38,475 bases of DNA from Candidatus Azobacteroides sp. (GTDB lineage: Bacteria; Bacteroidota; Bacteroidia; Bacteroidales; WRGA01). The notes below the pieces were generated by a model, which saw only the letters and a program-made list of their open reading frames with translations, searched no databases and was not told the DNA's origin. Shown here piece after piece: positions 10,084-18,117 of the stretch (the first letter of the stretch is position 1; every line of letters begins with the position of its first letter). Position numbers and translations under genes: made by a program. The stretch covers positions 1-38,475 of the forward strand of contig JAJQEC010000146.1 in assembly GCA_021201815.1 (NCBI GenBank), in the 5' to 3' direction.

Positions 10084-11109
10084 CTATTCATGCATTATTT
10101 TATAGATCAGCTCTTTCAATAAATCGCTTTCCGGCATAGCCATACTTCCAAAACCCTTGTATTTAGCATCATATTCCCGGAAAAGCGAAATTATCCGCAT
10201 TGTTTTCATCGCACTGTAATTCTTCATGGCAATCCGGTAATCCGTAGTCTGAAAAGTAGAACGGAATCCCAACTCCCTCATTATTCCGTTTTCACTCTTA
10301 TCAACCGCATAATGGCAAAGCATCAGATTAGAAAAAAAAGAAAATAAAAGACTCATTGTCATTACTAATGGATTTGTCTTCGGATTTTTACCGAAGTAAT
10401 TAACAATCCTGTTTGCCTTTAAAATATCCTTTGCGGCCAGTGCTTTTTGAAGTTCAAACGTATTATATTCTTTACTAACCCCGATATTCTGTTCTATTAA
10501 GCGGTCCGTAATCCGTTTTTCTCCTTCCGGTAATGTAAGAATCAGTTTATCCAGCTCTCCGGCAACCCGACTCAGGTTATTCCCCAGAAACTCCGTAAGC
10601 ATAGTCGCAGCCTTCCCTTCAATCGTATATCCTTTCGACACGACATACGCATTGATCCAAGTAGCCATCTGATTATCATATAATTTTTTGGATTCAAAAA
10701 GTACCCCCGCTTTGGCAATATCCGTAGCTACCTTTTTTCTGCCATCCAGTTTTCCGTATTTATAATTGAACACAAGCACCGTCGTGTGCAAAGGTTTTTG
10801 CAGATAAAACGAAAGTTCATCCAGTTTTTTCAGACTTTGTGCTTCCTTTACAACGACCAATTGCCGTTCTGCCATCATCGGATAACGTTTGGCAGCATTA
10901 ATTACGGTGCCGATATCCGTATCCGCACCATATAATATAGTCTGGTTGAAATCCCGCTCGGCATCTGTTAAGGCATGCTCTATGATGGCTTCTGTCAATA
11001 AGTCAATATAATATGTTTCTTCTCCCATAAAGAAATAAACAGGTTTAAACTGCTTATTCCGGATATCATTCAATATTTTAAGATGCGTATTCGCCTCTTG
11101 TTTTGCCAT
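10084..11109 (-). CDS. holA: DNA polymerase III delta subunit
   Basis: A 341-residue clamp-loader delta subunit. It opens with the family pattern LNDIRNKQFKPVYFFMGEETYYIDLL, in the place where ATP-binding clamp loaders carry a P-loop; delta lacks a working Walker A, as here. The middle and C-terminal parts (EFLGNNLSRVAGELDKLIL and the NPLVMTMSLLFSFF helices) match the delta collar domain. It binds and opens the beta sliding clamp. It ends in TAG. It appears monocistronic, with a TATATTTG box 27 nt before the ATG. Confidence 0.93.
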   Translation of the reverse strand: MAKQEANTHLKILNDIRNKQFKPVYFFMGEETYYIDLLTEAIIEHALTDAERDFNQTILYGADTDIGTVINAAKRYPMMAERQLVVVKEAQSLKKLDELSFYLQKPLHTTVLVFNYKYGKLDGRKKVATDIAKAGVLFESKKLYDNQMATWINAYVVSKGYTIEGKAATMLTEFLGNNLSRVAGELDKLILTLPEGEKRITDRLIEQNIGVSKEYNTFELQKALAAKDILKANRIVNYFGKNPKTNPLVMTMSLLFSFFSNLMLCHYAVDKSENGIMRELGFRSTFQTTDYRIAMKNYSAMKTMRIISLFREYDAKYKGFGSMAMPESDLLKELIYKIMHE

Positions 11110-11135
11110 AAAAACCTATAATTAATATGTTAATC

Positions 11136-11143
11136 CAAATATA
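11136..11143 (-). promoter_or_regulatory. -7 box for holA
   Basis: Minus-strand TATATTTG fits TAnnTTTG exactly and would give a leader of about 20 nt. No convincing -33 element is seen. From 11144 to about 11445 the intergenic DNA shows nothing else recognisable. Confidence 0.45.
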
Positions 11144-11448
11144 CATTGCCATGAATATTGATAACCCCTCTTATGCATCAAATTAGGATAATCCATATTC
11201 AAGCTGTATATGCACAGGAACCATACAAATATATAAATAAAATATGAACCCATCCCTATGTGACGAGTTCCAATATACGTTTTAATACTATTCCGGAAAT
11301 CCGGAAAGTTTACCTTCTAAGACGAATATATGTCGATTTAAAACCATTTTTTTATATTATCGTTAAGATTTTTTCTATTTTATAAACACGTAACCAGTTG
11401 ATAACAAAATATTAATTAAAAGTTATGAGAAATTTTTTCATCTTTTTC

Positions 11449-11477
11449 TTGCATTTCAAATATCTTTACTATCTTTG
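11449..11477 (+). promoter_or_regulatory. Promoter of the RRM protein gene
   Basis: TTG (11449-11451), 18 nt, then TATCTTTG (11470-11477). It predicts a 5' untranslated region of about 110 nt. Such leaders occur in cold-responsive RNA-binding genes, but no known thermosensor was recognised. Confidence 0.65.
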
Positions 11478-11596
11478 TTTCAGATTAGAGTTTAAAGTTT
11501 TATTGTTCAGTTTCTACTTGCTATTTTTACCTTAGAAGACTTACCAACATCTCTTTCCTCTTAATCATCAATAATTATTTTAAATTTTTTAATTAA

Positions 11597-11914
11597 ATGA
11601 ACATTTACATTTCAAATTTGAGTTACGGCGTAAATGATGCTGACTTAAATGAATTATTTGCAGAGTATGGAGAAGTTTCTTCAGCAAAAGTGATTATGGA
11701 CAGGGAAACCGGAAGATCAAGAGGATTCGGTTTTGTAGAAATGTCTGTAGAAGAAGACGGACAAAAAGCAATTGATGAACTGAACGGTGTGGAATATGAC
11801 GGAAAAGTAATAAACGTAAACGTTGCGCGCCCAAGAGAAGAAAGACCTTCTTATAACAATAATAGAGGAGGAGGCCGTCAGGGTGGCGGTGGATACAACT
11901 CCAGAAGATATTAA
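11597..11914 (+). CDS. RRM-domain RNA-binding protein with glycine/arginine-rich tail
   Basis: A 105-residue protein with one RNA recognition motif. RNP2 is IYISNL (3-8) and RNP1 is RGFGFVEM (42-49), with the aromatic residues that stack on RNA in place. Residues 84-105 form an RGG-like tail (NNNRGGGRQGGGGYNSRRY). This layout is the widespread Bacteroidetes and cyanobacterial RRM family, often abundant and implicated in RNA chaperoning and cold response. Bacteroides homologues have been studied as global post-transcriptional regulators. It has its own promoter and terminator and no operon partner. Confidence 0.93.
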   Translation: MNIYISNLSYGVNDADLNELFAEYGEVSSAKVIMDRETGRSRGFGFVEMSVEEDGQKAIDELNGVEYDGKVINVNVARPREERPSYNNNRGGGRQGGGGYNSRRY

Positions 11915-11943
11915 TAATCCGCTATAACGGAAAAATAAAAAAG

Positions 11944-11970
11944 AGGAAGACAATTGGTCTTCCTTTTTTA
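11944..11970 (+). terminator. Intrinsic terminator after the RRM gene
   Basis: AGGAAGAC (11944-11951), loop AATTG, GTCTTCCT (11957-11964), then a T-run to 11970. It lies 29 nt after the stop. The following 11971-12186 holds nothing else recognisable. Confidence 0.9.
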
Positions 11971-12186
11971 TTTTATCTTAACCCGAGAAGCAATCATCAT
12001 TTTTAATACCCTCATGGCAATTTCTTACTGATGCCGCAATGCCTCCATCACCCCTTTTTATATTTTTCCATCAATTAAACAAAATAGGGAAACCCAATAA
12101 TTTCTTTATAGGATTGGTATGTTTATATTTACTATATCATGAAAATATATAAAAGGAAAATAACAATAAAAAAGTAGATTAAAATT

Positions 12187-12214
12187 CCGGCATGTTATCC
12201 TTATCTTTTGCCGG
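12187..12214 (-). terminator. Possible terminator after AMP nucleosidase
   Basis: CCGGCA and TGCCGG are inverted repeats 16 nt apart, beginning just after the stop codon. On the minus strand AATTTTAA follows. The stem is short and the loop long, so the call is moderate. Confidence 0.5.
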
Positions 12215-12216
12215 CT

Positions 12217-12990
12217 TTAATCAAACTTAAGATGTTTCACTGTCGTTCCATGCCGAATTAGAATATGTAATGCTTCATAGCCGATGATCACATGTTCTTT
12301 CACAAAATTTTCTGTTACCAGCTTATCACTTTTGTCGGTTTTTACACCGGAAGAAATCATCGGCTGGTCGGAAACCAGCAACAAGGCTCCGGTAGGTATT
12401 TCATTATAAAAACCGACACTGAATAATGTAGCTGTTTTCATATCCACCGCCATGCAACGGATGCGTTTCAGATAAGCCTTAAACACATCATCGTATTCCC
12501 AGACACGTCTGTTGGTAGTATATACCGTACCCGTCCAGTAATCCTTGTTATGGTTACGGATCGTGGAAGAAACAGCCCGTTGCAGATTAAACGCAGGCAA
12601 AGAAGGCACTTCCGGCGGAAGATAGTCATTCGATGTACCCTCACCCCGGATAGCGGCAATCGGTAGAATATAATCTCCCAGTTCATTTACATGTTTAATC
12701 CCTCCGCATTTTCCCAGAAATAGAACTGCTTTGGGTTCAACAGCGGTCAACAGGTCCATAATGGTCGCGGCATTTGCACTTCCCATTCCAAAGTTAATAA
12801 TAGTAACACCCTGTGCAACAGCATTCGGCATATTTCCCTCCTGTCCCATAATAGGAACACCGAATTCTTCTGCAAAGATTTCCACATATTTATTAAAATT
12901 AGTAAGCAGGATATATTTTGTAAAATCTTCCAGTGGCCGCTTTGTATACCGTGGCAACCAATTTTCGACAATCTCTTGTTTTGTTTTCAT
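12217..12990 (-). CDS. amn: AMP nucleosidase
   Basis: A 257-residue purine phosphorylase-fold protein that splits AMP into adenine and ribose 5-phosphate. It shows the glycine-rich substrate site VTIINFGMGSANAATIMDLL, AVLFLGKCGG, and the late motif AVDMKTATLFSVGF, where this family has its catalytic acidic residue. The start is the ATG at 12990 (MKTKQEIVENWLPRYTKRPL), which agrees with the short Bacteroidetes form. An in-frame extension to 13047 would add 19 unconserved-looking residues. It lacks the extra N-terminal domain of E. coli Amn. It is divergent from ybeY. Confidence 0.88.
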   Translation of the reverse strand: MKTKQEIVENWLPRYTKRPLEDFTKYILLTNFNKYVEIFAEEFGVPIMGQEGNMPNAVAQGVTIINFGMGSANAATIMDLLTAVEPKAVLFLGKCGGIKHVNELGDYILPIAAIRGEGTSNDYLPPEVPSLPAFNLQRAVSSTIRNHNKDYWTGTVYTTNRRVWEYDDVFKAYLKRIRCMAVDMKTATLFSVGFYNEIPTGALLLVSDQPMISSGVKTDKSDKLVTENFVKEHVIIGYEALHILIRHGTTVKHLKFD

Positions 12991-13162
12991 GTAAATTGTA
13001 TTTTTGTGTAAACAGGACGGCTGAATATAATTCCGGCAAATAAACACATTTTTTAAATACTCAGTTTAAAGAAAATGTTACTTTTCCGTAAAAATTATAT
13101 ACTGCGTTCTTTAAAATCCTAACAAATATAATACGCTTTTTTCATAAATAAAATATTTTCCC

Positions 13163-13585
13163 ATGGCTATCACGTATCAATCGGAAGGAATTACTATGCC
13201 CTCCTTTCCCAAAAGAAAAACTACCGAATGGATTCGGAAAGTGGCCGGACAACAAGGAAAGAAGACCGGAGATATTTCCTACATTTTCTGTTCGGACAAG
13301 TATATCCTGGAAATAAACAAGCAATATCTCAACCACGACTATTATACCGACATCATTACTTTCGACTACAGCGAAGACAAAGTAATCTCCGGAGATATAT
13401 TTATCAGCCTGGATACGGTAAAAACAAACGCCGAAAAATACCAGGCAACTTATGAAGAAGAATTTTACCGAGTTATCATCCACGGTATCCTCCACCTTTG
13501 CGGCATTAATGATAAAACACCGGAAGAAGAAAAAAGAATGAGAGAAGAAGAGAACAAAGCATTAGAAGTAAGAGAGAAAAAATAA
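13163..13585 (+). CDS. ybeY: Endoribonuclease YbeY (rRNA maturation factor)
   Basis: A 140-residue UPF0054 metalloprotein that takes part in 16S rRNA 3' processing and ribosome quality control. Signatures are NKQYLNHDYYTDIITFDY, GDIFISLDTVKTNA and the metal site HGILHLCG. The usual consensus ends GxxH after the second histidine. Here the third ligand position reads GIND, so Asp or a nearby residue may replace His. From memory this is common in Bacteroidales YbeY. The start MAITYQSEGI fits the Bacteroidales pattern. No promoter could be assigned, and the gene is followed by repeat-rich non-coding DNA. Confidence 0.93.
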   Translation: MAITYQSEGITMPSFPKRKTTEWIRKVAGQQGKKTGDISYIFCSDKYILEINKQYLNHDYYTDIITFDYSEDKVISGDIFISLDTVKTNAEKYQATYEEEFYRVIIHGILHLCGINDKTPEEEKRMREEENKALEVREKK

Positions 13586-13657
13586 AAATGGAAAGTTCAA
13601 AGGGGCTTTTTTTAGGATATGCTCTCAATGCTGGCATCTTAATCTAACCATGAGGAT

Positions 13658-13727
13658 TAATCCGGTTGATTTAATTAATAGCTAATTTAACCATCGGACC
13701 ACAGGATAGTTTCGGCTTCGTAGATCC
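13658..13727 (+). repeat. Diverged direct repeat, left copy
   Basis: Aligned by eye with 14056-14121. Both carry TAAyCCGGTT, then rATTTAA, then ATTTAACCAT, ACCA and TAG, and end GTAGATCC. The two copies lie about 400 bp apart around a small ORF and a hairpin repeat. Origin unknown; possibly the edges of a decayed insertion. Confidence 0.45.
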
Positions 13728-13748
13728 GGATCTTATTAACCCGGAGTG

Positions 13749-13910
13749 ATGAAAACCCCTTTCCGTCATGTTTCGGGAAAGGAATGGCTGGCACTGCGCT
13801 ACCGCTACAGTACGTTGGTGGGCTATGGCTCTTTTATCTTTTTATTGGGCTTCATGGCTTTTAGTAAAGACAGGCTGTATTATTATCGCCTCCCTTTTGG
13901 CAGAGCGTAG
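13749..13910 (+). CDS. Possible small membrane protein, 53 residues
   Basis: ATG at 13749 with GGAG at 13743-13746, only 2 nt upstream, then 53 codons to TAG. The peptide begins MKTPFRHVSGKEWLALRYRY. A hydrophobic stretch follows (LVGYGSFIFLLGFMAF, residues 23-38), and the tail is basic and aromatic and ends LPFGRA. That is a plausible single-span membrane peptide, but no family was recognised. An alternative frame (13768-13917) encodes another 49-residue hydrophobic peptide, so at most one is real. It lies between the two diverged direct repeats, just before a hairpin repeat. It may be chance. Confidence 0.2.
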   Translation: MKTPFRHVSGKEWLALRYRYSTLVGYGSFIFLLGFMAFSKDRLYYYRLPFGRA

Positions 13911-13928
13911 AAGATGAGGCTTATCATT

Positions 13929-13998
13929 AACCCCTCCTCTCTTCCCTTCAAAGAAGGGAAGTACCTTTTGGCTCCGCCAAAAGGGGAAGGGTTTACCC
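13929..13998 (+). repeat. Double-hairpin intergenic repeat, copy R1
   Basis: Hairpin 1 is CTTCCCTTC-aaa-GAAGGGAAG. After TA comes hairpin 2, CCTTTTGGC-tcc-GCCAAAAGG. AACCC and GGGTTT flank both. It sits between the convergent ybeY and rlmD genes. Related copies lie at 15673-15737, 38151-38215, 38259-38332 and 38413-38455. The rest of 13586-14138 is non-coding apart from the items listed. Confidence 0.8.
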
Positions 13999-14055
13999 AC
14001 AGTTAATAACCCATTAATCACCCAATACTAGCAACTTTAACCGGACTCGAATGAC

Positions 14056-14121
14056 TAACCCGGTTAATTTAACACCTTATTTAACCATAAAACCATAGCG
14101 TAGTCCCACCTCTGTAGATCC
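14056..14121 (+). repeat. Diverged direct repeat, right copy
   Basis: Partner of 13658-13727, ending 17 bp before the rlmD stop codon. The shared blocks are those given for the left copy. Similarity is clear but imperfect. Confidence 0.45.
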
Positions 14122-14138
14122 TGGGTCTCAATCCAGGA

Positions 14139-15551
14139 TTAATCTTTGGCTCCTAGTTCGACCACATTTTCTACATGGTGGGTATGTGGAAACATATCTA
14201 CCGGCTGCACCCTTGCCACTTCATATTTTTCATCCAGTAAACTCAAATCCCGAGCCTGAGTAGCAGGATTACAGCTTACATAAACAATTCGTTGCGGAGC
14301 AGCAAAAAGAATTGCTTTAATCACATCCTCATGCATCCCGGCACGTGGCGGATCTGTTATAATTACATCCGGACGTCCATGCGTAGAGATAAATTCCTCT
14401 GTAAGAATATCTTTCATATCTCCTGCAAAGAATAATGTATTGGTGATGCCATTCAATTCGGAATTCACCTTTGCATCTTCAATGGCTTCCGGTACATATT
14501 CAATCCCCACGACTTTTGCAGCTTTTCCGGCCACAAAATTAGCAATGGTTCCTGTTCCCGTATAAAGATCATACACCAGTTCGTTTCCTGTCAGTCCGGC
14601 GAACTCCCGGGTTATCTTATAAAGGTTATACGCCTGTTCACTATTGGTCTGATAAAATGATTTCGGTCCGATCTTAAATTTCAGACCTTCCATTTGCTCA
14701 TAGATAAAATCATTTCCCCTGAAAAGAATTACCTCCTGGTCTGTAATCGTGTCATTGGCTTTTTGGTTAATGATATAAAGTAAAGAAGTAATTTCCGGGA
14801 ATTTCTCTCCTAGATGGTTCATCAAATGATGAATCTTCTCCGGTTCATTTTCATAAAACACGACAATCAGCATTACTTCACCTGTAGAAGAAGTGCGGAT
14901 AATAATATTCCGCATAAGCCCGTGTTGTTCCCTGAGATTAAAGAAAGTATATCCCTGTTGCAGGCAAAACGCTTTTATCTCCAGCCGTATCCGGTTAGAA
15001 ATATCATCCTGGAGCCAGCATTTATTTATATCCAGTACTTTATCGAACATCCCGGGAATGTGAAACCCCAATGCATTCATATGAGGAAAAGATTCCTTAC
15101 TCTGTACTTCCGCTTCCGTCAGCCAGCGCTTATCCGAAAAGGTAAATTCCAGTTTATTGCGGTAGAACTGCGTACGTTCGGAACCCAGAATAGGATTAAT
15201 TTCCGGCAACTTTACTTTCCCGATCCGTTCCAGGTTATCGGTTACCTGCTTTTGTTTGTATCGGAGCTGTTCTCCATACGGAAGATGCTGCCATTTACAG
15301 CCTCCGCATACTCCGAAGTGCTCACAAAAGGAAGTTGCTCGGACAGGAGAATAAGAATGAAAACGAATCACCCGGCCTTGTGCATACCGGTTTTTCTTAC
15401 GGTATATCTGTATATCCGCCACATCACCCGGAACAACATAAGGAATGAATACCACCATGTCATTTATCTTAGCAATTGCTTTTCCTTCTGCTGCAACATC
15501 GGTAATCGTTACCTGTTCAAATATAGGAAGCGGTTTCTTTTTACGTGCCAA
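14139..15551 (-). CDS. rlmD: 23S rRNA (uracil-5-)-methyltransferase, RlmD/RumA type
   Basis: A 470-residue SAM-dependent enzyme that makes m5U in 23S rRNA. An N-terminal TRAM RNA-binding domain spans about residues 8-65. Iron-sulfur cysteines fall at 76, 82 and 85 (CEHFGVCGGC) and 178 (NKCWLQDD). The SAM site is DLYTGTGTIA, and the catalytic cysteine lies in VSCNPATQARDL. The start is taken as TTG at 15551 (MARKKKPLPIFEQV). A GTG 13 codons upstream lies inside the predicted promoter box 15590-15597, so it cannot be in the mRNA. RlmC or a dual-specificity RlmCD are alternatives; the exact uridine is not deducible here. Confidence 0.9.
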   Translation of the reverse strand: MARKKKPLPIFEQVTITDVAAEGKAIAKINDMVVFIPYVVPGDVADIQIYRKKNRYAQGRVIRFHSYSPVRATSFCEHFGVCGGCKWQHLPYGEQLRYKQKQVTDNLERIGKVKLPEINPILGSERTQFYRNKLEFTFSDKRWLTEAEVQSKESFPHMNALGFHIPGMFDKVLDINKCWLQDDISNRIRLEIKAFCLQQGYTFFNLREQHGLMRNIIIRTSSTGEVMLIVVFYENEPEKIHHLMNHLGEKFPEITSLLYIINQKANDTITDQEVILFRGNDFIYEQMEGLKFKIGPKSFYQTNSEQAYNLYKITREFAGLTGNELVYDLYTGTGTIANFVAGKAAKVVGIEYVPEAIEDAKVNSELNGITNTLFFAGDMKDILTEEFISTHGRPDVIITDPPRAGMHEDVIKAILFAAPQRIVYVSCNPATQARDLSLLDEKYEVARVQPVDMFPHTHHVENVVELGAKD

Positions 15552-15589
15552 TGTATTTTGTTTATTTATTATAAATAAGGAATAAACCA

Positions 15590-15597
15590 CAAAGATA
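15590..15597 (-). promoter_or_regulatory. -7 box of rlmD, which decides its start codon
   Basis: Minus-strand TATCTTTG. Transcription would begin near 15583, downstream of the GTG at 15590. Translation must therefore use the TTG at 15551. Confidence 0.6.
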
Positions 15598-15672
15598 ATG
15601 GTTTTATAAGAAGAAAAAACTGCTCCCGAGATTGTTTAACTAGCTGCCAGGTATTTTTTATTATCCTGTATC

Positions 15673-15737
15673 CAACCCTTCCCCTTTTGACGCAGTCAAA
15701 AGGTACTTCCCTTCCCAGAAGGGAAGAGTCGGGGTTT
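15673..15737 (-). repeat. Double-hairpin intergenic repeat, copy R2
   Basis: Inverted relative to R1. Read on the minus strand it gives CTTCCCTTC-tgg-GAAGGGAAG, TA, then CCTTTTGAC-tgc-GTCAAAAGG. Hairpin 2 has GAC...GTC where R1 has GGC...GCC. That is a paired change that preserves the stem. It lies 3' of the lipoprotein gene. Confidence 0.8.
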
Positions 15738-15781
15738 GTTCAACAGCAACAAGAATACCGGAATGCCAAAATCCCCGAAGT

Positions 15782-16180
15782 TTACTCACCGATATATTCG
15801 TCGAATATTTCATTCTCTTTTGCCTGCTTGGTTGCAAAAGTGACCGTTTTGGCTATATCTTTTCCTGTGGGATCCAATAATTTAAAATCAATAGGGAAAT
15901 TAAATGTAAGAGACCCGGATTCTATATTCCGTACATTCTCGGCATTAGAGAGGATAAATAACTTAAAAGCTTCCAGGTAAGCCAGCGAGTCGTGTGCTGC
16001 ATGAATGGATTGAGGTTCTGTTTCGGTTACAGGCCCGGCTTCTCCGGTAAAACTCTGTTCCTGACGAATTTCGATATACTGATAAGCACTTCCGCTACCT
16101 TCATTTTCCTGCTGTTTTTCTTTGTTGTTGCAGGCAAAGAACAGCAATACACCTGCTGCAAAAGCAAAAACTTTTTTCAT
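15782..16180 (-). CDS. Small lipoprotein of unknown function
   Basis: A 132-residue protein with a lipoprotein signal peptide: MKKVFAFAAGVLLFFAC, lipobox cysteine at 17, followed by Asn-Asn-Lys. The mature part starts with an acidic, glutamine-rich linker and has a folded-looking C-terminal half (SGSLTFNFPIDFKLLDPTGK). No family was recognised. The start at 16180 is preferred over an in-frame ATG at 16204, because the latter overlaps the promoter box 16202-16209. It is monocistronic and is followed by repeat R2. Probably anchored in the inner or outer membrane. Confidence 0.7.
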   Translation of the reverse strand: MKKVFAFAAGVLLFFACNNKEKQQENEGSGSAYQYIEIRQEQSFTGEAGPVTETEPQSIHAAHDSLAYLEAFKLFILSNAENVRNIESGSLTFNFPIDFKLLDPTGKDIAKTVTFATKQAKENEIFDEYIGE

Positions 16181-16201
16181 GTTTTCCGAATTGATTTTCT
16201 G

Positions 16202-16209
16202 CAAAGGTA
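16202..16209 (-). promoter_or_regulatory. -7 box for the lipoprotein gene
   Basis: Minus-strand TACCTTTG, 21 nt before the ATG at 16180. No clear -33 element. Confidence 0.5.
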
Positions 16210-16357
16210 AAAAATAATAGAGGAAATGAAGGAGGCGGAGAATAAATCCTTAAAAATATCAGGACAAAAAACATCTATGTTTTCTTACTATCCGGGCATA
16301 CATTCCCAGAACAAATGTTCCACATTTCATCCCTGGCTTTACTATTATTTATTTATT

Positions 16358-16387
16358 TTGTAATTAATAAAAATATTTTTAGCTTCG
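16358..16387 (+). promoter_or_regulatory. Promoter of the ion channel gene
   Basis: TTG (16358-16360), 19 nt, then TAGCTTCG (16380-16387), one base from consensus. It lies 19 nt before the ATG. Confidence 0.6.
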
Positions 16388-16406
16388 TGGGGTTATATAT
16401 AGCCCT

Positions 16407-17204
16407 ATGAAAATCAAAAATATTTTTCTGAATAATTCGTTCGTTCTTTGTCTTATTGTCCTGAATGCGTTGATTATCTTCTTTCAGGAGTTTAATAATG
16501 TTCCCGGGTATATGTATTACCTGGATAATATTTTCACCATCCTTTTTTCCATAGAATTATATGTAAAAATACGCCATTTCGGATTTAAAACCTTCTGGAA
16601 AAGTAACTGGAATAAAATGGATTTCATTATTATTTCATTGGCGTTGCTTTCTATGATGATTGAAATAACAAATTTCCAGCCGTTGACATCCCTCGAATTT
16701 CTAACCACCCTCCGGATTTTAAGGTTGTTCAAGACATTCCGTCTGGTTAAGTTCGTCCCGAATATCGATTCTATTATTTCCGGAGTAAACAATGCGGTGA
16801 AGACTTCCTATATTGTTATTTTTGCGTTTGCCATTCTGCTGTTTATTGTTGCGGTCCTCACCTGCTCCCTCTTTAAAGATATTGCACCCGAATATTTTGA
16901 TACGCCCGTATCATCGCTGTATACGGTCTTCCGGATATTCTCCATTGAAGGATGGTACGAAATTCCGGATGCGATCGGAGAAAGGACATCGGTTTTTGTC
17001 AGTTTTTTATCTAAGTTATATTTCGTTATTATTCTTTTTGTAGGAGGTATACTGGGTATGTCACTGATTAATTCCATCTTTGTAGATGCGATGGTAAGTG
17101 ACAACAATGACAACCTGGAAAATGAAGTAAAGAAATTAAGCCAGAAGATTGAAAGCCTGACGGAAGAAATTCGGAAACTGAGAGAAGAAGATCCGAATTT
17201 TTAG
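16407..17204 (+). CDS. Voltage-gated ion channel (ion transporter family, BacNav-like)
   Basis: A 265-residue six-segment channel subunit (PF00520 type) that would act as a tetramer in the inner membrane. S1-S3 fall at about 10-28, 37-55 and 71-86. S4 has positive residues every third position at 103, 106, 109, 112 and 115 (RILRLFKTFRLVK). S5 is about 132-153. The pore loop contains FSIEGWYE (178-185), aligned with the bacterial sodium channel filter LESWA, so Glu 181 would line the pore. S6 is about 203-228. A C-terminal coiled coil (234-262, heptad Leu/Ile) is the usual tetramerisation helix. Ion selectivity is not certain because the filter differs from LESW. Confidence 0.88.
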   Translation: MKIKNIFLNNSFVLCLIVLNALIIFFQEFNNVPGYMYYLDNIFTILFSIELYVKIRHFGFKTFWKSNWNKMDFIIISLALLSMMIEITNFQPLTSLEFLTTLRILRLFKTFRLVKFVPNIDSIISGVNNAVKTSYIVIFAFAILLFIVAVLTCSLFKDIAPEYFDTPVSSLYTVFRIFSIEGWYEIPDAIGERTSVFVSFLSKLYFVIILFVGGILGMSLINSIFVDAMVSDNNDNLENEVKKLSQKIESLTEEIRKLREEDPNF

Positions 17205-17247
17205 AGAGAAAACAAGAAACCGGGTTGTGCGCGAAGCAAGTTCCGAA

Positions 17248-17280
17248 TTGTCTCTATATTATATATGTATTCTTTTGTTT
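17248..17280 (+). promoter_or_regulatory. Possible promoter of the AlkD-like gene
   Basis: TTG (17248-17250), 18 nt, then TATTCTTTTG (17269-17278), an imperfect -7 box. It supports initiation at ATG 17293 rather than the in-frame GTG at 17227. Confidence 0.35.
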
Positions 17281-17292
17281 AGTTGTTTTTAC

Positions 17293-18003
17293 ATGCAGGA
17301 AGAAAATTTAAAAAAATATATTCATCAGATAAAGAAAGGACTCCGTTTATCCATGAATGGAGTTGCCTCTACCAGCATGCGGGAAAAGGGTCTGGATTAT
17401 AAACTGAACTTCGGAGTTTCCATTCCTCGTCTGAAAGAGTTGGCTGAAGAATTCCCAAAAGAACAGGAGCTTGCTAATTATTGCTGGCAATCCGGTTCCC
17501 GGGAAATGAAGCTTTTGTCTGCCATGCTACAACCTTCGGAAACCTTTACACCGGAAATGGCGGAGGAACGTATGCAACAAATGCCGAATTCGGAAATTGC
17601 CCGGCAATATGTGACCTCTGTATTTTCCCGTGTTCCTTTTGCCGAAAAGATGGCAGTTTCCTGGCTGGATGCGACCGATGAACTGACCCGGATTACCGGT
17701 TATCTGATTCTTCTAAGGCTTTTTGCCAAAGGAGATGATTTGTCGGAACACACGGAAGCTATTTTTCCGGAAAAAGCCTGGCGGGACATTGACAGCCCTT
17801 CTTTTTCATTAAAAAAAGCAGTAACCGACTGCCTGAAAAGATATGGACGTAGAAACCGGAAATATGCGGAAATCACATTTTCTTTACTGGAAGAATTCAG
17901 GAATTCTATTGATCTCCCAACAAAAGAAATATACGAAGATATCAAATTTGATATAGAATTTTATCTCAATAAGGGAAATACAGATAGTTGTCGGAAGGAG
18001 TAA
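17293..18003 (+). CDS. DNA alkylation repair protein (AlkD-like, HEAT repeats)
   Basis: A 236-residue all-helical protein of the DNA_alkylation family (PF08713). Its HEAT-like repeats wrap DNA and, in AlkD, release bulky or positively charged alkylated bases. Features include LNFGVSIPRLKELAEEF, the repeat DATDELTRITGYLILLRLF and the conserved FSLKKAVTDCLKRYGRR. The start at 17293 (MQEENLKKYIHQIKKGL) is preferred: the upstream GTG would add 22 residues that overlap the likely promoter. It follows the ion channel gene by about 90 nt. Catalytic activity of this subgroup is unproven. Confidence 0.8.
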   Translation: MQEENLKKYIHQIKKGLRLSMNGVASTSMREKGLDYKLNFGVSIPRLKELAEEFPKEQELANYCWQSGSREMKLLSAMLQPSETFTPEMAEERMQQMPNSEIARQYVTSVFSRVPFAEKMAVSWLDATDELTRITGYLILLRLFAKGDDLSEHTEAIFPEKAWRDIDSPSFSLKKAVTDCLKRYGRRNRKYAEITFSLLEEFRNSIDLPTKEIYEDIKFDIEFYLNKGNTDSCRKE

Positions 18004-18117
18004 CCGGTAAATGGCCGTTTCTTATAGTTAAATAGGTAAATGATACACATATTTGTTACTCGTTTTCTCTTATTACATTTCAACCATCTGAAAACCGGAT
18101 AATTTCTATAAAAAATC

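Noticed and set aside
13586..14138. tRNA or other stable RNA gene in the ybeY-rlmD spacer
   Set aside because: No cloverleaf with TTC-G-A arm and CCA-ready acceptor could be built; the pairing present is explained by repeat R1.
14814..15578. 254-codon open frame on the plus strand opposite rlmD
   Set aside because: Antisense to conserved RlmD motifs, with no recognisable domain and no promoter or ribosome binding site.
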